From assembly GCA_020796225.1 (NCBI GenBank), contig CM036760.1, positions 4,706,501 through 4,770,500 on the forward strand: a stretch of DNA of 64,000 nucleotides, in the 5' to 3' direction. Source of the DNA: Arion vulgaris. Its lineage: Eukaryota; Mollusca; Gastropoda; Stylommatophora; Arionidae. Position numbers and translations under genes: made by a program. Shown here piece after piece: positions 34,401-38,285 of this stretch (position 1 is its first letter; each line of letters opens with the position of its first letter). Below the pieces are notes generated by a model. It searched no databases, had not been told where the DNA came from, and saw nothing but the letters and a program-made list of their open reading frames with translations.

Positions 34401-36497
34401 GTAACTCCAAACTGCTTAAATCGCTTTATCGATTCAACATCGATTTTAGTGTCCTCATCCAACAGACAGTCGGAAGAGACCGAAGAATATCCCTTTATCC
34501 ATCTTCAACTCCCCAACAATCGATGCTGTTGATGCAAGCCTGTCCGCTTCTCATTACCGTAAACACCTGCATGCCCAGGACAGTATATCCACGTAAGCCG
34601 CTGGAGGTTAGAAACTTCTATAGACGACATCCACTCATACCGAAACCTGCCCTTCTGGATCTTGTGAAGCATCGGCTGAGAGTCAGATACAACAACTGCC
34701 CCAGTAAATGAAGTCCAGAAATCCAATGGAGGGCAGCTGTAACGGCCTCAACCTCCATCCTCATACTAGAAGTAGTTGTCCTGTATGCCCCACTTCGCTC
34801 TGCAACAACCCTACCATACGCATTAGCCAAGAAACCCCAGCCGGATTTCTCACCACGTTGAACCGACCCATCGGTATATACAACAACATCATCATCCCTT
34901 GCATTATCTTCTATCAGCTGCTTAACTGGAGATCAGCCTTCATGTTGCCCCAATCTCTACATTCTCTTCCAAGAGTAATGATAACGTTGAGATAGTTCAT
35001 CATGCTAACATCTGTTGGGATCCATTCTTCCCCTTTTTTAGTAGGACATACTAAGAGCATGCTTATTCCTTGTGGCAACATATGAGTGTGAAGCATGGAC
35101 ACTTAACAAAGCGGTAGAAAAACAAATAGGTGCTTTTGAATATAAGTGTTACAGAAAAGTCCTCCGTATACCATGGACAGAATGAAAATGAAAATCGTGG
35201 CATATCCTTTACAGGACTTGACGGCTGCAGTGGCGAGAAATCTGGCCTATGAGAGAAAGAAATTTCGAAATACTGTTAGGATTGCAAATCTCTGCTCAGG
35301 ACAAGTTGGTTGATGATGAATACTAAGTTGATATCAGCGGTAACACAGACGATAATGCATATGTTTCATAGAGGTGTTGGTTCGAGCCTCAGTTGAAATA
35401 TGACTTTTCACACATAAATTGCTTTTATACTTCCCATGGTTGTCTGTGTGATTGTCTATTCATCAACAGTTTATATGTGCATAAATCTACACTTTACAAG
35501 TTTATATGTACATAAATCTACACTTTACAAGTTTATATGGGGATAAATCTACACTTTACAAGTTTATATGAGGATAAATCTACACTTTAAAAGTTTATAT
35601 GTTCATAAATCTACACTTTAAAAGTTTATATGTGCATAAATCTACACTTTACAAGTTTTTATGTTCATAAATCTACACTTTACAAGTTTATATGTGCATA
35701 AATCTACACTTTACAAGTTTATATGTGCATAAATCTACACTTTACAAGTTTATATGAGGATAAATCTACACTTTAAAAGTTTATATGTTCATAAATCTAC
35801 ACTTTAAAAGTTTATATGTTCATAAATCTACACTTTAAAAGTTTATATGTGCATAAATCTACACTTTACAAGTTTATATGTGCATAAATCTACACTTTAA
35901 AAGTTTATATGTTCATAAATCTACACTTTAAAAGTTTATATGTGCATAAATCTACACTTTACAAGTTTTTATGTTCATAAATCTACACTTTACAAGTTTA
36001 TATGTGCATAAATCTACACTTTACAAGTTTTTATGTTCATAAATCTACACTTGACAAGTTTATATGTGCATAAATCTACACTTTACAAGTTTATATGTGC
36101 ATAAATCTACACTTTACAAGTTTATATGTGCATAAATCTACACTTTACAAGTTTATATGTGCATAAATCTACACTTGACAAGTTTATATGTGCATAAATC
36201 TACACTTTAAAAGTTTATATGTGCATAAATCTACACTTTACAAGTTTATATGTGCATAAATCTACACTTGACAAGTTTATATGTGCATAAATCTACACTT
36301 GACAAGTTTGTATGACAAAAATTACACTATTTCTATTTTAGGTGACCTTCGTTCCGTCTGGATTTGTTGATCAAGTGGGGATCAGAGACAGCCAGTGTCT
36401 TGCTCTGCAGAAATCTGTTGTTGACATTTCTCTAACTTCCGTTCCATGTGTTGGCGACCAGGAAAATGTGTACTACTTGTGTCAATCTAATAACTGA
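4036..36497 (+). CDS. CREP: CREP-like VIgL gene: IgSF + coiled coils + C-type lectin domain (11 exons, 5' exon missing)
   Basis: Eleven exons join with consistent phases: 4036-4153, 5210-5348, 6131-6269, 10333-10443, 14496-14666, 23103-23186, 27308-27352, 29970-30051, 31771-31841, 33746-33837, 36342-36497. The joined frame is open for about 401 codons and then TGA. Domain order is one IgSF (Cys in VTLTC and LYTCEA), a helical heptad segment, a TETP-repeat linker, a second helical segment, a short linker and a C-type lectin domain with four Cys. Gastropod VIgLs (FREP, CREP, GREP) are secreted haemolymph lectins that pair IgSF with a fibrinogen, C-type lectin or galectin head; the lectin head here makes it a CREP. 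By family knowledge it would bind parasite or microbe surfaces. The first exon starts in phase 1, so a signal-peptide exon is expected upstream; none was seen. A twelfth candidate exon, 29235-29327, carries stops. Exon borders are inferred from splice signals and phase, not transcripts. Confidence 0.82.
4195..4370 (+). repeat. 46-bp tandem repeat, left block
   Basis: Unit TTTGTACTGTGAGGTTTTGC, AGACAGAAGTTATGTATAGA, ATTATG. About 3.5 copies, then interrupted by SINE A at 4378. The first unit lies 40 bases after the IgSF exon 4036. Confidence 0.88.
4378..4580 (+). mobile_element. SINE family A copy 2
   Basis: Full-length copy with the tRNA-like head (GCGTTGGACTGCGGGTGAC, GGGTTCAATTCC) ending GGATCGGAAAAAAATATATA. 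Inserted within the 46-bp array. Confidence 0.88.
4600..4890 (+). repeat. 46-bp tandem repeat, right block
   Basis: Continuation of the 4195 array after the SINE, about 6 copies of the TTTGTACTGTAAGGTTTTGC type unit. Confidence 0.88.
4960..5150 (+). mobile_element. SINE family B copy (tRNA-derived)
   Basis: A tRNA-like part (GATTGGTTTAGAGTGCGG, B-box GGATTCAATCTACGG) is followed by TTTTTTCTGTAGGGGGCATAA and a 3' part with CGACGACTGCACTAGCCATG. The same order is found at 6426 and, reversed, at 51655 and 54100. Confidence 0.75.
5210..5348 (+). CDS. CREP-like exon: IgSF domain, middle third
   Basis: Acceptor CCATTGCAG, donor GTATGT. One base completes the codon split from the exon before (giving Arg), then 46 codons follow, ending in phase 0. 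It contains an N-V-T glycosylation sequon (YQNVTVRG) and ends RGQISLLE. Family IgSF domains have a similar R-G-Q turn just before the E/F strands, so this joins directly to the exon at 6131. A second AG at 5221-5222 exists, but only the 5210 start keeps an open frame. Confidence 0.82.
5440..6060 (+). repeat. 44-bp minisatellite, about 14 copies
   Basis: Unit CAATCTCCATTCTTCTACAA, TTATTCAGTCTTGCCATCAG, ATAA. It is C/T-rich on the plus strand and fills most of the intron between IgSF exons 2 and 3; it may double as an extended pyrimidine tract. Confidence 0.93.
6131..6269 (+). CDS. CREP-like exon: IgSF domain, C-terminal third
   Basis: Acceptor GTTTCTGCAG, donor GTATGT, 46 codons plus one base (phase 0 to phase 1). 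It carries LNPNIEDLGLYTCEAK, the D-x-G-x-Y-x-C signature of the Ig F strand, which pairs with the Cys at codon 24 of exon 4036. The frame stays open past the donor into a 21-bp hydrophobic repeat until TGA at about 6427 (see findings). Beyond the Ig fold no ligand-binding residues can be named. Confidence 0.87.
6275..6395 (+). repeat. 21-bp tandem repeat, 5 copies
   Basis: Unit TGTTTGTTGTCTGTATTTATC, starting 5 bases after the IgSF exon donor. A multiple of three, so the frame from the exon stays open through it. Confidence 0.88.
6426..6660 (+). mobile_element. SINE family B copy
   Basis: Head with GAATGTATTAGAGCGCGGCT and B-box GTGTTCAATCCACGG, then TTTTTTCTGTCAGGGGGCAT, TATAACCTGAACAGTTTCGT and a tail with CATTCATCAGGCTCACGTC. 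Confidence 0.78.
6680..6960 (+). mobile_element. tRNA-derived SINE family C copy
   Basis: Reads GTGTGGGAGTAGTGGTTAAG and GTCGTGGGTTTAAATCTGG, an A-box/B-box pair like that in 50110-50335 (reverse), followed by a section with CAGGAGCTACGACGTCTGTG that also has a counterpart there. Confidence 0.6.
6985..7150 (-). mobile_element. LINE family M 3' fragment
   Basis: CAGCGTCAGAATAAGAAGAG ATTTCTAGAACGGG matches the 3' part of 38745-39180 and 58140-58330 (minus). Confidence 0.55.
7325..7516 (-). mobile_element. SINE family A copy 3
   Basis: Minus-strand copy, diverged, with GAGCCGAAGAGCTTAAAGCT and the tRNA-like head near 7450-7516. Confidence 0.85.
7525..7613 (-). mobile_element. LINE family G 3' fragment
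   Basis: TCCTTCAAAATGTCTCTCTG followed by GAATCCATCCTCGCCATGGT matches the G family (compare 30780-30890). Confidence 0.5.
7614..8724 (+). repeat. 57-bp minisatellite of about 20 splice-acceptor cassettes
   Basis: Unit CTTTATCTTTTGTTTTTATT, TACAGCTATGTTTCTAGACA, TAAGCGTCTACTCTAAC. Each unit has branch-point-like CTCTAAC, then a pyrimidine tract, then TTTACAG, so each copy is a complete-looking 3' splice site. I count 20 TTACAGC acceptors. Many units have lost single bases. It lies in the intron between the IgSF and coiled-coil exons. Confidence 0.93.
8900..9175 (+). mobile_element. LINE family M 3' fragment
   Basis: GAGCAATGTTGCTCCGATAC, TGCAAAGGTGGACCTCATAA and GACCTGACGTTGAAAGGCAA match the 3' end of the copy at 10590-10960. 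Heavily decayed. Confidence 0.6.
9176..10332. other. Intronic sequence without recognised features
   Basis: Unique-looking AT-rich sequence. Open stretches of 60-110 codons (for example 9295-9627 minus) show no domain or splice context I can recognise. Confidence 0.5.
10333..10443 (+). CDS. CREP-like exon: coiled-coil interceding region 1
   Basis: Acceptor TTCTTCAACACAG, donor GTGAGA, phase 1 to phase 1, 36 full codons. The peptide (LTLEEEIDNYNRTLVRLQSQ in its middle) has heptad-spaced Leu/Ile/Val and charged residues and no Pro, so it is a helical, probably oligomerising stalk. An N-R-T sequon is present. FREPs and CREPs have such an interceding region between Ig and lectin parts. A symmetric phase-1 exon can be skipped or duplicated without breaking the frame. 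Confidence 0.8.
10575..10960 (+). mobile_element. LINE family M RT C-terminal fragment
   Basis: Encodes MKCLRRMLGVTRRDRLRNED then SVLDFIKKQQIKWFGHVSRL, the typical end of a LINE endonuclease/RT ORF, with a frameshift near 10770. Starts 130 bases after coiled-coil exon 1. Confidence 0.85.
10980..11425 (+). mobile_element. SINE-like element with (TCAA)n tail, family D
   Basis: Opens with a tRNA-like part (GTCTCTGTAAAGCGTAGAG, B-box CCAGGTTCGCTCC), continues with GAGACGGAAGATAAAACGTA and GTGTAAGAAAGAGATCGGAG, and ends TCAATCAATCAATC. Related copies: 49683-50090 (reverse), 55500-55800, 59220-59360, 61190-61350. Confidence 0.7.
11690..12140 (-). mobile_element. LINE fragment: RNase H end and zinc knuckle
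   Basis: Minus strand: ISRIRTGHCRLNRPMRRIKP then QCACQTEIQTPEHILQSCPS, the Cys-x-Cys...H...C knuckle after RNase H in I/Jockey-type LINEs. Similar to 20720-21310. Confidence 0.8.
12715..13270 (-). mobile_element. LINE (RNase H type) fragment split by SINE A
   Basis: The parts 12720-12838 and 13040-13270 read as one degraded LINE end on the minus strand. SINE A at 12840 splits it, with ACTGGGTG on both sides as target-site duplication. Confidence 0.6.
12840..13038 (+). mobile_element. SINE family A copy 4
   Basis: Full-length, plus strand, ending GTTTCTGGATCGGAAAAAAT. Flanked by ACTGGGTG direct repeats (12831-12838 and about 13045-13052). Confidence 0.87.
13729..13762 (+). repeat. (TC)n microsatellite
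   Basis: About 17 TC units at the border of a family G LINE fragment. Confidence 0.95.
13763..14050 (-). mobile_element. LINE family G 3' fragment
   Basis: Minus-strand match to 16430-16730 and 42030-42460 (GAAGATGGATTCAGGATGTA region), interrupted by stops. Confidence 0.75.
14100..14395 (+). mobile_element. LINE 3' fragment
   Basis: GATATGGGCGAGTCTCAGAC, GACAGTGTCGTCTTCGTGGT and GGATGGCTGCCGCAGCGAAG match 54630-54820. Ends with CATAACATAACATAAC. Confidence 0.65.
14496..14666 (+). CDS. CREP-like exon: Thr/Glu/Pro-repeat linker
   Basis: Acceptor TTTGTTGTTACAG, donor GTATCT, phase 1 to phase 1, 56 full codons. Four perfect 12-bp repeats (14549-14596) encode TETP four times, inside a segment rich in Thr, Ser and Glu that continues with AGETSTVETPASSR. 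It is probably an extended, O-glycosylated mucin-like spacer. The 12-bp repeat can gain or lose units in frame. Its use as an exon is inferred from splice sites, phase and position between two coiled-coil exons. Confidence 0.76.
14762..14822 (+). repeat. (TA)n then (GA)n microsatellite
   Basis: About 22 TA units followed by about 8 GA units, 100 bases after the TETP exon. Confidence 0.95.
14970..15105 (+). mobile_element. Interspersed repeat R (GATAAAGACC..GAAACGTTGCTG)
   Basis: Contains CTTGATAAAGACCTTTTGGT and CGAAACGTTGCTGTGTATTG then TTTACGTGTTTCGCC. Same core at 22910-23005, 29625-29780 (reverse), 29850-29958 and 41440-41560. Unclassified. Confidence 0.7.
15256..15735 (+). repeat. 29-bp minisatellite, about 16 copies
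   Basis: Unit TACTGGCTAATTACACTACT plus ATATTACAC. Two alternating forms, TAATTAC and TAAATAC. Confidence 0.93.
15817..16282. mobile_element. hAT MITE copy 1, split by a SINE insertion
   Basis: Starts CAGTGGTGGTTCGTCATTAG and ends CACGAGCCGCCACTG. A perfect 8-bp duplication GGATTAGT flanks it (15809-15816 and 16283-16290). It is 466 bp instead of about 160 because of the insert at 15886-16190. Confidence 0.88.
15886..16199 (+). mobile_element. Poly(A)-tailed tRNA-derived SINE nested in the MITE
   Basis: B-box-like TTGTTCGAGTCCTAG and an A13 tail at 16185-16199. AAATTATA lies on both sides (about 15876 and 16197), as expected for a target duplication. Confidence 0.6.
16400..16735 (+). mobile_element. 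LINE family G 3' fragment
   Basis: Reads AACTTAAAATCAAAGAAAAC, GAGAAGACCATCATGGAAGG and GTTCTGCTCAGGACAAGATA, the G-family RT C-terminus, with frameshifts. Confidence 0.8.
17060..17940 (+). mobile_element. LINE family Z 3' end
   Basis: Decayed copy of the element at 3146 (reverse): GAGATGGGCCGGTCACGTTG, then a frame with NLDHVCPTCGRGLCSRIGLS. Ends with CGCTTGTGATGGACGGTTAT. An unrelated insert appears to lie at 17520-17860. Confidence 0.75.
17945..18550. other. Intron stretch, nothing recognised
   Basis: AT-rich, no splice-bounded open exon and no repeat match seen. Confidence 0.4.
18550..18835 (+). mobile_element. Repeat shared with 63170-63440 (LINE Z upstream part)
   Basis: TATCCACTGCATCTGGTACTATCTC and neighbouring 200 bases recur at about 63290, where they lead into the LINE Z finger segment. 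Probably the RT region just upstream of the Z-family 3' end. Confidence 0.55.
18850..18995 (+). repeat. Direct repeat, left copy (second at 19890-20035)
   Basis: ATTCTTGTGCAGTAGATGGT and about 140 following bases recur 1040 bases downstream with about 80 percent identity by eye. Confidence 0.7.
19360..19720 (-). mobile_element. LINE family G 3' fragment with (TC)n
   Basis: CAAATAGCTTGTCCTGAGTA, a (TC)18 run, then the G-family coding remnant on the minus strand, as at 30760. Confidence 0.75.
19890..20035 (+). repeat. Direct repeat, right copy
   Basis: Partner of 18850-18995. Confidence 0.7.
20170..20420 (-). mobile_element. tRNA-derived SINE family E copy
   Basis: Reverse of the head seen at 51050-51230; shares CATCTTTCTTTTGTAAAAAT, AATTTGTAACCAAATTGTCC and the tRNA-like end. 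Confidence 0.6.
20720..21320 (-). mobile_element. LINE fragment: RNase H C-terminus and zinc knuckle
   Basis: A 121-codon open stretch on the minus strand with MSRLEQVVILRLRTGHNRLR and AMCTCGQENQTTEHILQDCP. The LRxGHNRL...CxCG...E-H-I-L-x-x-C order is diagnostic of I/Jockey-type LINEs. An upstream RNase H remnant continues to 21240. Confidence 0.88.
21660..21900. mobile_element. Unclassified interspersed repeat U (short copy)
   Basis: GCATAATTGCCCCATTTCTG and following bases match 44145-44670 and 56325-56830. Confidence 0.55.
21930..22165 (-). mobile_element. LINE (RNase H type) fragment
   Basis: Minus-strand remnant resembling 12715-13270 (AGTGTGGCTTGATAATC region; CAGAAGACATCC). Confidence 0.4.
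22567..22710 (+). repeat. 23-bp tandem repeat, 6 copies
   Basis: Unit ACAAGTTTACTGTCCTATAT plus GAA, nearly perfect. Confidence 0.95.
22905..23010 (+). mobile_element. Interspersed repeat R
   Basis: GATAAAGATCTTTTTTGTTG and GAAACGTTGCTGCGTACTG; lies just before coiled-coil exon 2. Confidence 0.65.
23103..23186 (+). CDS. CREP-like exon: coiled-coil region 2
   Basis: With the acceptor at CACACGGGCAG the exon is phase 1 to phase 1 (27 codons) and ends at donor GTAGTT. The peptide VEVLEVKFDAFNETLQRL and on is a clear heptad helix with an N-E-T sequon. The pyrimidine tract is poor. An AG at 23072 would be stronger but gives the wrong phase. The frame runs open past the donor for 440 bases into a 36-bp minisatellite. 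Confidence 0.72.
23299..23600 (+). repeat. 36-bp minisatellite, about 8 copies, open in several frames
   Basis: Unit ATTGGGTACACGAAACATGG plus TTTTGACGGTGCTAGC. In the frame of the preceding coiled-coil exon it encodes IGYTKHGFDGAS repeatedly. Another plus frame (MVLTVLALGTRN) and minus frames are also open. Confidence 0.93.
24000..24740. other. Intron stretch, nothing recognised
   Basis: AT-rich unique sequence; no convincing exon or repeat. Confidence 0.4.
24780..24960 (-). mobile_element. Interspersed repeat T (TCTTACGACATGC) copy
   Basis: Contains CACGGCATGTCGTAAGAGGCGCC duplicated in tandem (23 bp, 24868-24915). The core CATGTCGTAAGAGGCG recurs at 57340 and, reversed, at 34050, 46755 and 60245. 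Confidence 0.6.
25600..26525 (+). repeat. 60-bp minisatellite with higher-order structure
   Basis: Basic unit about 60 bp (ATCACAACTTATAAATCAAA, TAACACTTCAAAGAGTCCTC, AGTTGTGGGTTCTCACATCC). Two unit types alternate, one with CTAGTTCAGCTTCTCT, to make longer super-units at about 25960, 26145 and 26315. Also open in one frame (WVLTSITTYKSNNTSKSPQL). Confidence 0.9.
26990..27235 (-). mobile_element. LINE family M 3' fragment
   Basis: Minus strand reads GSGVTRKDRLRNEDIRSRVG, the M-family C-terminus. Confidence 0.8.
27308..27352 (+). CDS. CREP-like micro-exon: short linker
   Basis: Acceptor ATGTTGTAG, donor GTAAGT (consensus), phase 1 to phase 1, 14 full codons: VLVTDTGNETVSEQ, with an N-E-T sequon. 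Only 45 bases long. The acceptor reads TAGCAG, a NAGNAG tandem site, so use of the second AG would drop one residue without changing frame. The purine-rich repeat begins 17 bases past the donor. Confidence 0.68.
27369..27990 (+). repeat. Purine-rich (GAAATGAAGAGAG)n array
   Basis: About 600 bases almost without C on the plus strand, built of GAAATGAAGAGAGG-type units of varying length. It starts 17 bases after the 45-bp linker exon. Confidence 0.93.
28152..28310. mobile_element. hAT MITE copy 2
   Basis: CAGCGGCGGCTCGTGA ... GACGAGCCGCCTCTG, flanked by TCTATAAA / TCTATAAT (7 of 8). Confidence 0.87.
28390..28725 (+). repeat. 48-bp minisatellite, 7 copies
   Basis: Unit CACACGATGGGTGATGTGGT, CAATATTTAGCTGGTGTCTT, TACTTCAG. 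Some units have lost 1-5 bases. Confidence 0.92.
28873..29080 (-). mobile_element. SINE family A copy 5
   Basis: Full-length minus-strand copy ending ACGCTGGGCACGCGGGCC, 155 bases before the damaged exon 29235. Confidence 0.87.
29235..29327 (+). pseudogene. Damaged or optional CREP-like linker exon
   Basis: Acceptor TTATTCACAG and donor GTAGGA bound 93 bases, a length that keeps phase 1 to phase 1, like the neighbouring exons. The in-phase reading starts VEDVLSTF but meets TAG TAG at 29299-29304. A one-base shift at the T5 run (29262-29266) gives AVETQSTYSSRLVETP, matching the Thr/Ser/Glu linker style of exon 14496. So it looks like a real linker exon broken by a frameshift. It could be decay, an assembly error or both. 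Skipping it leaves the frame intact. Confidence 0.5.
29430..29605 (-). mobile_element. LINE 3' fragment
   Basis: Reverse strand encodes a broken G-R-P-x-x-x-W-x-R type segment (GAAGACCTGGACATCCAAAG). Highly decayed. Confidence 0.45.
29622..29960. repeat. Inverted pair of interspersed repeat R abutting a lectin exon
   Basis: 29625-29765 (reverse) and 29848-29958 (forward) are the same element: AACGATACAACGGGAGG pairs with CCTCCTGTTGTATCGTT, and AGCAATGTTTCGACC with GATCGAAACGTTGCT. The right arm ends 11 bases before exon 29970. Confidence 0.85.
29970..30051 (+). CDS. CREP-like exon: C-type lectin domain, start (Cys 1)
   Basis: Acceptor TTTCCCTACTGGCAG, donor GTAAGT, phase 1 to phase 2, 26 full codons. 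The peptide HVYLHLRYFNDGLQRCKVLK matches the opening of a C-type lectin fold, where a Tyr-rich strand is followed by an amphipathic helix ending in the first conserved Cys. The optional N-terminal Cys pair of long-form domains is absent. The exon starts right after an inverted repeat of an interspersed element. Confidence 0.72.
30240..30750 (+). repeat. (TAG)n / (GTA)n trinucleotide tract
   Basis: About 500 bases of interrupted TAG repeats with scattered single-base gaps, in the intron of the lectin domain. Confidence 0.95.
30760..30960 (-). mobile_element. LINE family G 3' fragment with (ATC)n end
   Basis: CATCATCATCATCAAATAGC TTGTCCTGAGCAGAAC is the family's 3' end; reverse-strand coding remnant follows. 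Confidence 0.75.
31112..31430 (-). mobile_element. LINE family G-related 3' fragment
   Basis: ATCATCATCATCAAGTAGCT TGTC start, diverged body; runs into the 23-bp array. Confidence 0.55.
31420..31660 (+). repeat. 23-bp tandem repeat, about 10 copies
   Basis: Unit TCCATGATATTCTAAGTACT plus CTG; grown from the end of the LINE fragment, where CTGTCCATG is native sequence. Confidence 0.92.
31771..31841 (+). CDS. CREP-like exon: C-type lectin domain, helix 2
   Basis: Acceptor TTTCATTAAACAG, phase 2 to phase 1, 23 full codons ending at a weak donor GTACAA. The peptide LSSSHHVSSFAKLQQLEEYY corresponds to the 'L.x.I..xxE...L' helix after the first Cys of lectin domains. It is the only segment found between 30052 and 33745 that joins both neighbours in frame. 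A second donor (GTAAGA, 31852) is stronger but gives the wrong phase. Weakest of the lectin exons. Confidence 0.58.
32640..33375 (+). repeat. About 40-bp degenerate AC-rich array
   Basis: Roughly 18 copies of a unit like TTTACAACAAACAATGACAG plus CTACAATAACAGCCTGAAG, with many 1-5 base losses. Confidence 0.85.
33746..33837 (+). CDS. CREP-like exon: C-type lectin domain, core
   Basis: Acceptor ATATTATTTCAG, donor GTCAGT, phase 1 to phase 0, 30 full codons. It reads VVLVGGRKELGQENLIFQ, then YSQQL, matching the W-I/V-G-L-x-D...G-x-F-x-W/F core of C-type lectins. The joint to 36342 falls just before the strand that continues V-T-F, as in family members. Confidence 0.83.
34035..34165 (+). mobile_element. 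Interspersed repeat T copy
   Basis: CGCCTCTTACGACATGCGTG and CTATTCTTTACACCCCAAAT; same family as 46700 and 60215. Confidence 0.6.
34330..34860 (-). mobile_element. LINE RNase H domain fragment
   Basis: Minus strand: MANAYGRVVAERSGAYRTTT then SMRMEVEAVTAALHWI (the catalytic Glu helix), and after a frameshift LTWIYCPGHAGVYGNEK (the W-x-P-G-H-x-G-x-x-G-N-E motif). A clear RNase H remnant of an I/Jockey-type LINE. Confidence 0.88.
35060..35325 (+). mobile_element. LINE family G 3' fragment
   Basis: TATGAGTGTGAAGCATGGAC, TTGAATATAAGTGTTACAGA and TCTGCTCAGGACAAGTTGGT TGATGATG; internal deletion. Confidence 0.75.
35460..36311 (+). repeat. 31-bp minisatellite, about 27 copies
   Basis: Unit CATAAATCTACACTTTACAA plus GTTTATATGTG. 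Point variants (AAAAG/ACAAG, GTTC/GTGC/GAGG) mark units. It ends 30 bases before the last exon. Confidence 0.95.
36342..36497 (+). CDS. CREP-like last exon: C-type lectin domain end and stop
   Basis: Acceptor TTCTATTTTAG, 51 codons then TGA. Three Cys in DSQCLALQ, SVPC and YLCQ give the canonical C2-C3 and C4 pattern. The protein ends seven residues or fewer after the fold, as in most C-type lectins. The Ca-dependent sugar motifs are missing: there is no EPN or QPD in the long loop (FVPSGFVDQ) and no WND before the third Cys (SLTSVPC), so classical mannose or galactose binding is unlikely. Confidence 0.86.
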   Translation: MTFVPSGFVDQVGIRDSQCLALQKSVVDISLTSVPCVGDQENVYYLCQSNN

Positions 36498-36523
36498 GAA
36501 TGCCATCTCTTAAAGTCTGGGAT

Positions 36524-36529
36524 AATAAA
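36524..36529 (+). terminator. Polyadenylation signal AATAAA
   Basis: Perfect AATAAA 27 bases after the TGA of the lectin exon, followed by a T/G-rich stretch (TATCTTGTCTTAAG). It implies a very short 3' UTR and supports 36497 as the true gene end. Confidence 0.7.
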
Positions 36530-36668
36530 ATATCTTGTCTTAAGACGATTCAAGTTTAACATATTTAAAATGATTAGTAACCCGTGGACAGGTATAGTAG
36601 ACTAGAACAAGGGGGATTGCATCTATACTAAAGAAATATTAACCATGCAATATAACAATACGATTTAG

Positions 36669-36831
36669 CAGTGGCGACTTGTCATTAAGGGTCAGAGGCG
36701 AGCCCACCAAAAGTAATGTGTAACGTGCATTTATTATTTAATAAATTAAAATATAACCTAACCCAAAACAATGAATTTCTCGAAAATTTGTGTCTGGCCC
36801 CACAAACAAAAACTATCACGAGCCGCCACTG
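36669..36831. mobile_element. hAT MITE copy 3
   Basis: CAGTGGCGACTTGTCATTAA ... CACGAGCCGCCACTG with perfect CGATTTAG duplication (36661-36668, 36832-36839). Confidence 0.93.
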
Positions 36832-36984
36832 CGATTTAGTAAGTTATTCATGAAGTAGAAATATGGACATGGAAAACATTACATGATTTCATGAAGCGTC
36901 ACATATATTGACAATATGAAGGAGTTTAGTATTAGAAAACAGAGCTAATACAAGCAAGAAGTGAGCAGATGATTATACAAGAAA

Positions 36985-37430
36985 GCTACAGAAGAATGTT
37001 ACAGAAGAATTCTATAGAAAAAGGCTATAGAAGAATGTTATAGAAGAATGCTACAGAAGAATGTTACAGAAGAATTCTATAGAAAAAGGCTATAGAAGAA
37101 TGTTATAGAAGAATGTTATAGAAGAATGTTATAGAAAAAGGCTATAGAAGAATGTTATAGAAGAATGTTATAGAAGAATGTTATAGAAGAATGTTACAGA
37201 AGAATTATATAGAAAAAGGCTATAGAAGAATGTTATAGAAGAATGTTATAGAAGAATGTTATAGAAAAAGGCTATAGAAGAATGTTATAGAAGAATGTTA
37301 TAGAAGAATGTTATAGAAGAATGTTACAGAAGAATTATATAGAAAAAGGCTATAGAAGAATGTTATAGAAGAATGTTATAGAAGAATGTTATAGAAGAAT
37401 GTTACAGAAGAATACTACAGAAGAATGCTA
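36985..37430 (+). repeat. 13-bp repeat (GAAGAATGTTATA) with higher order
   Basis: GAAGAATGTTATA units alternate with GAAAAAGGCTATA, making super-units of roughly 100-120 bases (about 37080, 37205, 37325). Confidence 0.92.
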
Positions 37431-38240
37431 AACACCTAAAACTACTTTTGTTGATGTATTGAAAACAAGATTAAGACATGGAGAAATCGAATTATCGATC
37501 TAAGAAAGAAACAATGATCATTCGTTGGACATGTATTGTTAAACGAGATTTAGAACACATAGTAACAATAGTACAATCAAAGGGAAACAAACCAGAGATT
37601 GACAGAAAGAGACAACTCAATACAATCTTGCTTCATAGCGTGAAAGAATATCAGTTTCCGAGCTTGAGGTCAATAATCTGGACTTACGTTTGTAGAAGTT
37701 CGTGATAGTTTATCATCCAGCTATCATTTCATTTGTTAATCTCCAAAATCGAAAAAAAAATCAACACATGAAAGAAGTTTCTAGACAAAACATCAACAGA
37801 CTAAATTAATGTATCGACAAAACGGTCTTTATCAAGAATGTGGTCAAGGCAAGACACATATTCATACATTTTGATGAAGTCTAGAGCTGCTGTTACAATT
37901 AAGCACAATATGTCTGAGAAAATGAACAACTGATACTGCTCCACTTATCTATATTTATAGAAACAGAAACGAATCAGCATGTAAAAAATATTCACAATAA
38001 AACTGCCACAATGAATAAATTAGTCAATAAAATGCACATAATTATCATCGGAACAATATTTGTGGGTTTACTAACAAGTATGCATGTGGAGATTATTATT
38101 CTAATTTTGTGTAAATAGAACTACTATTATTAAGTAACGAATACTCCCACCGACAGATGTTGATACAATAATAAAGAGCAAACACAAATACAAATGTTAT
38201 TTATGTTTTTATTTTAGCATTTATCACATTGTTTATTGTT
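37430..38240. other. Intergenic, nothing recognised
   Basis: AT-rich; only a short reverse match to repeat R (37815-37840). Confidence 0.4.
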
Positions 38241-38248
38241 TGCTCTCT

Positions 38249-38251
<3 letters not shown>

Positions 38252-38284
<33 letters not shown>
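38252..38284 (+). repeat. (TC)n microsatellite
   Basis: About 16 CT units. Confidence 0.95.
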
Positions 38285-38285
<1 letters not shown>

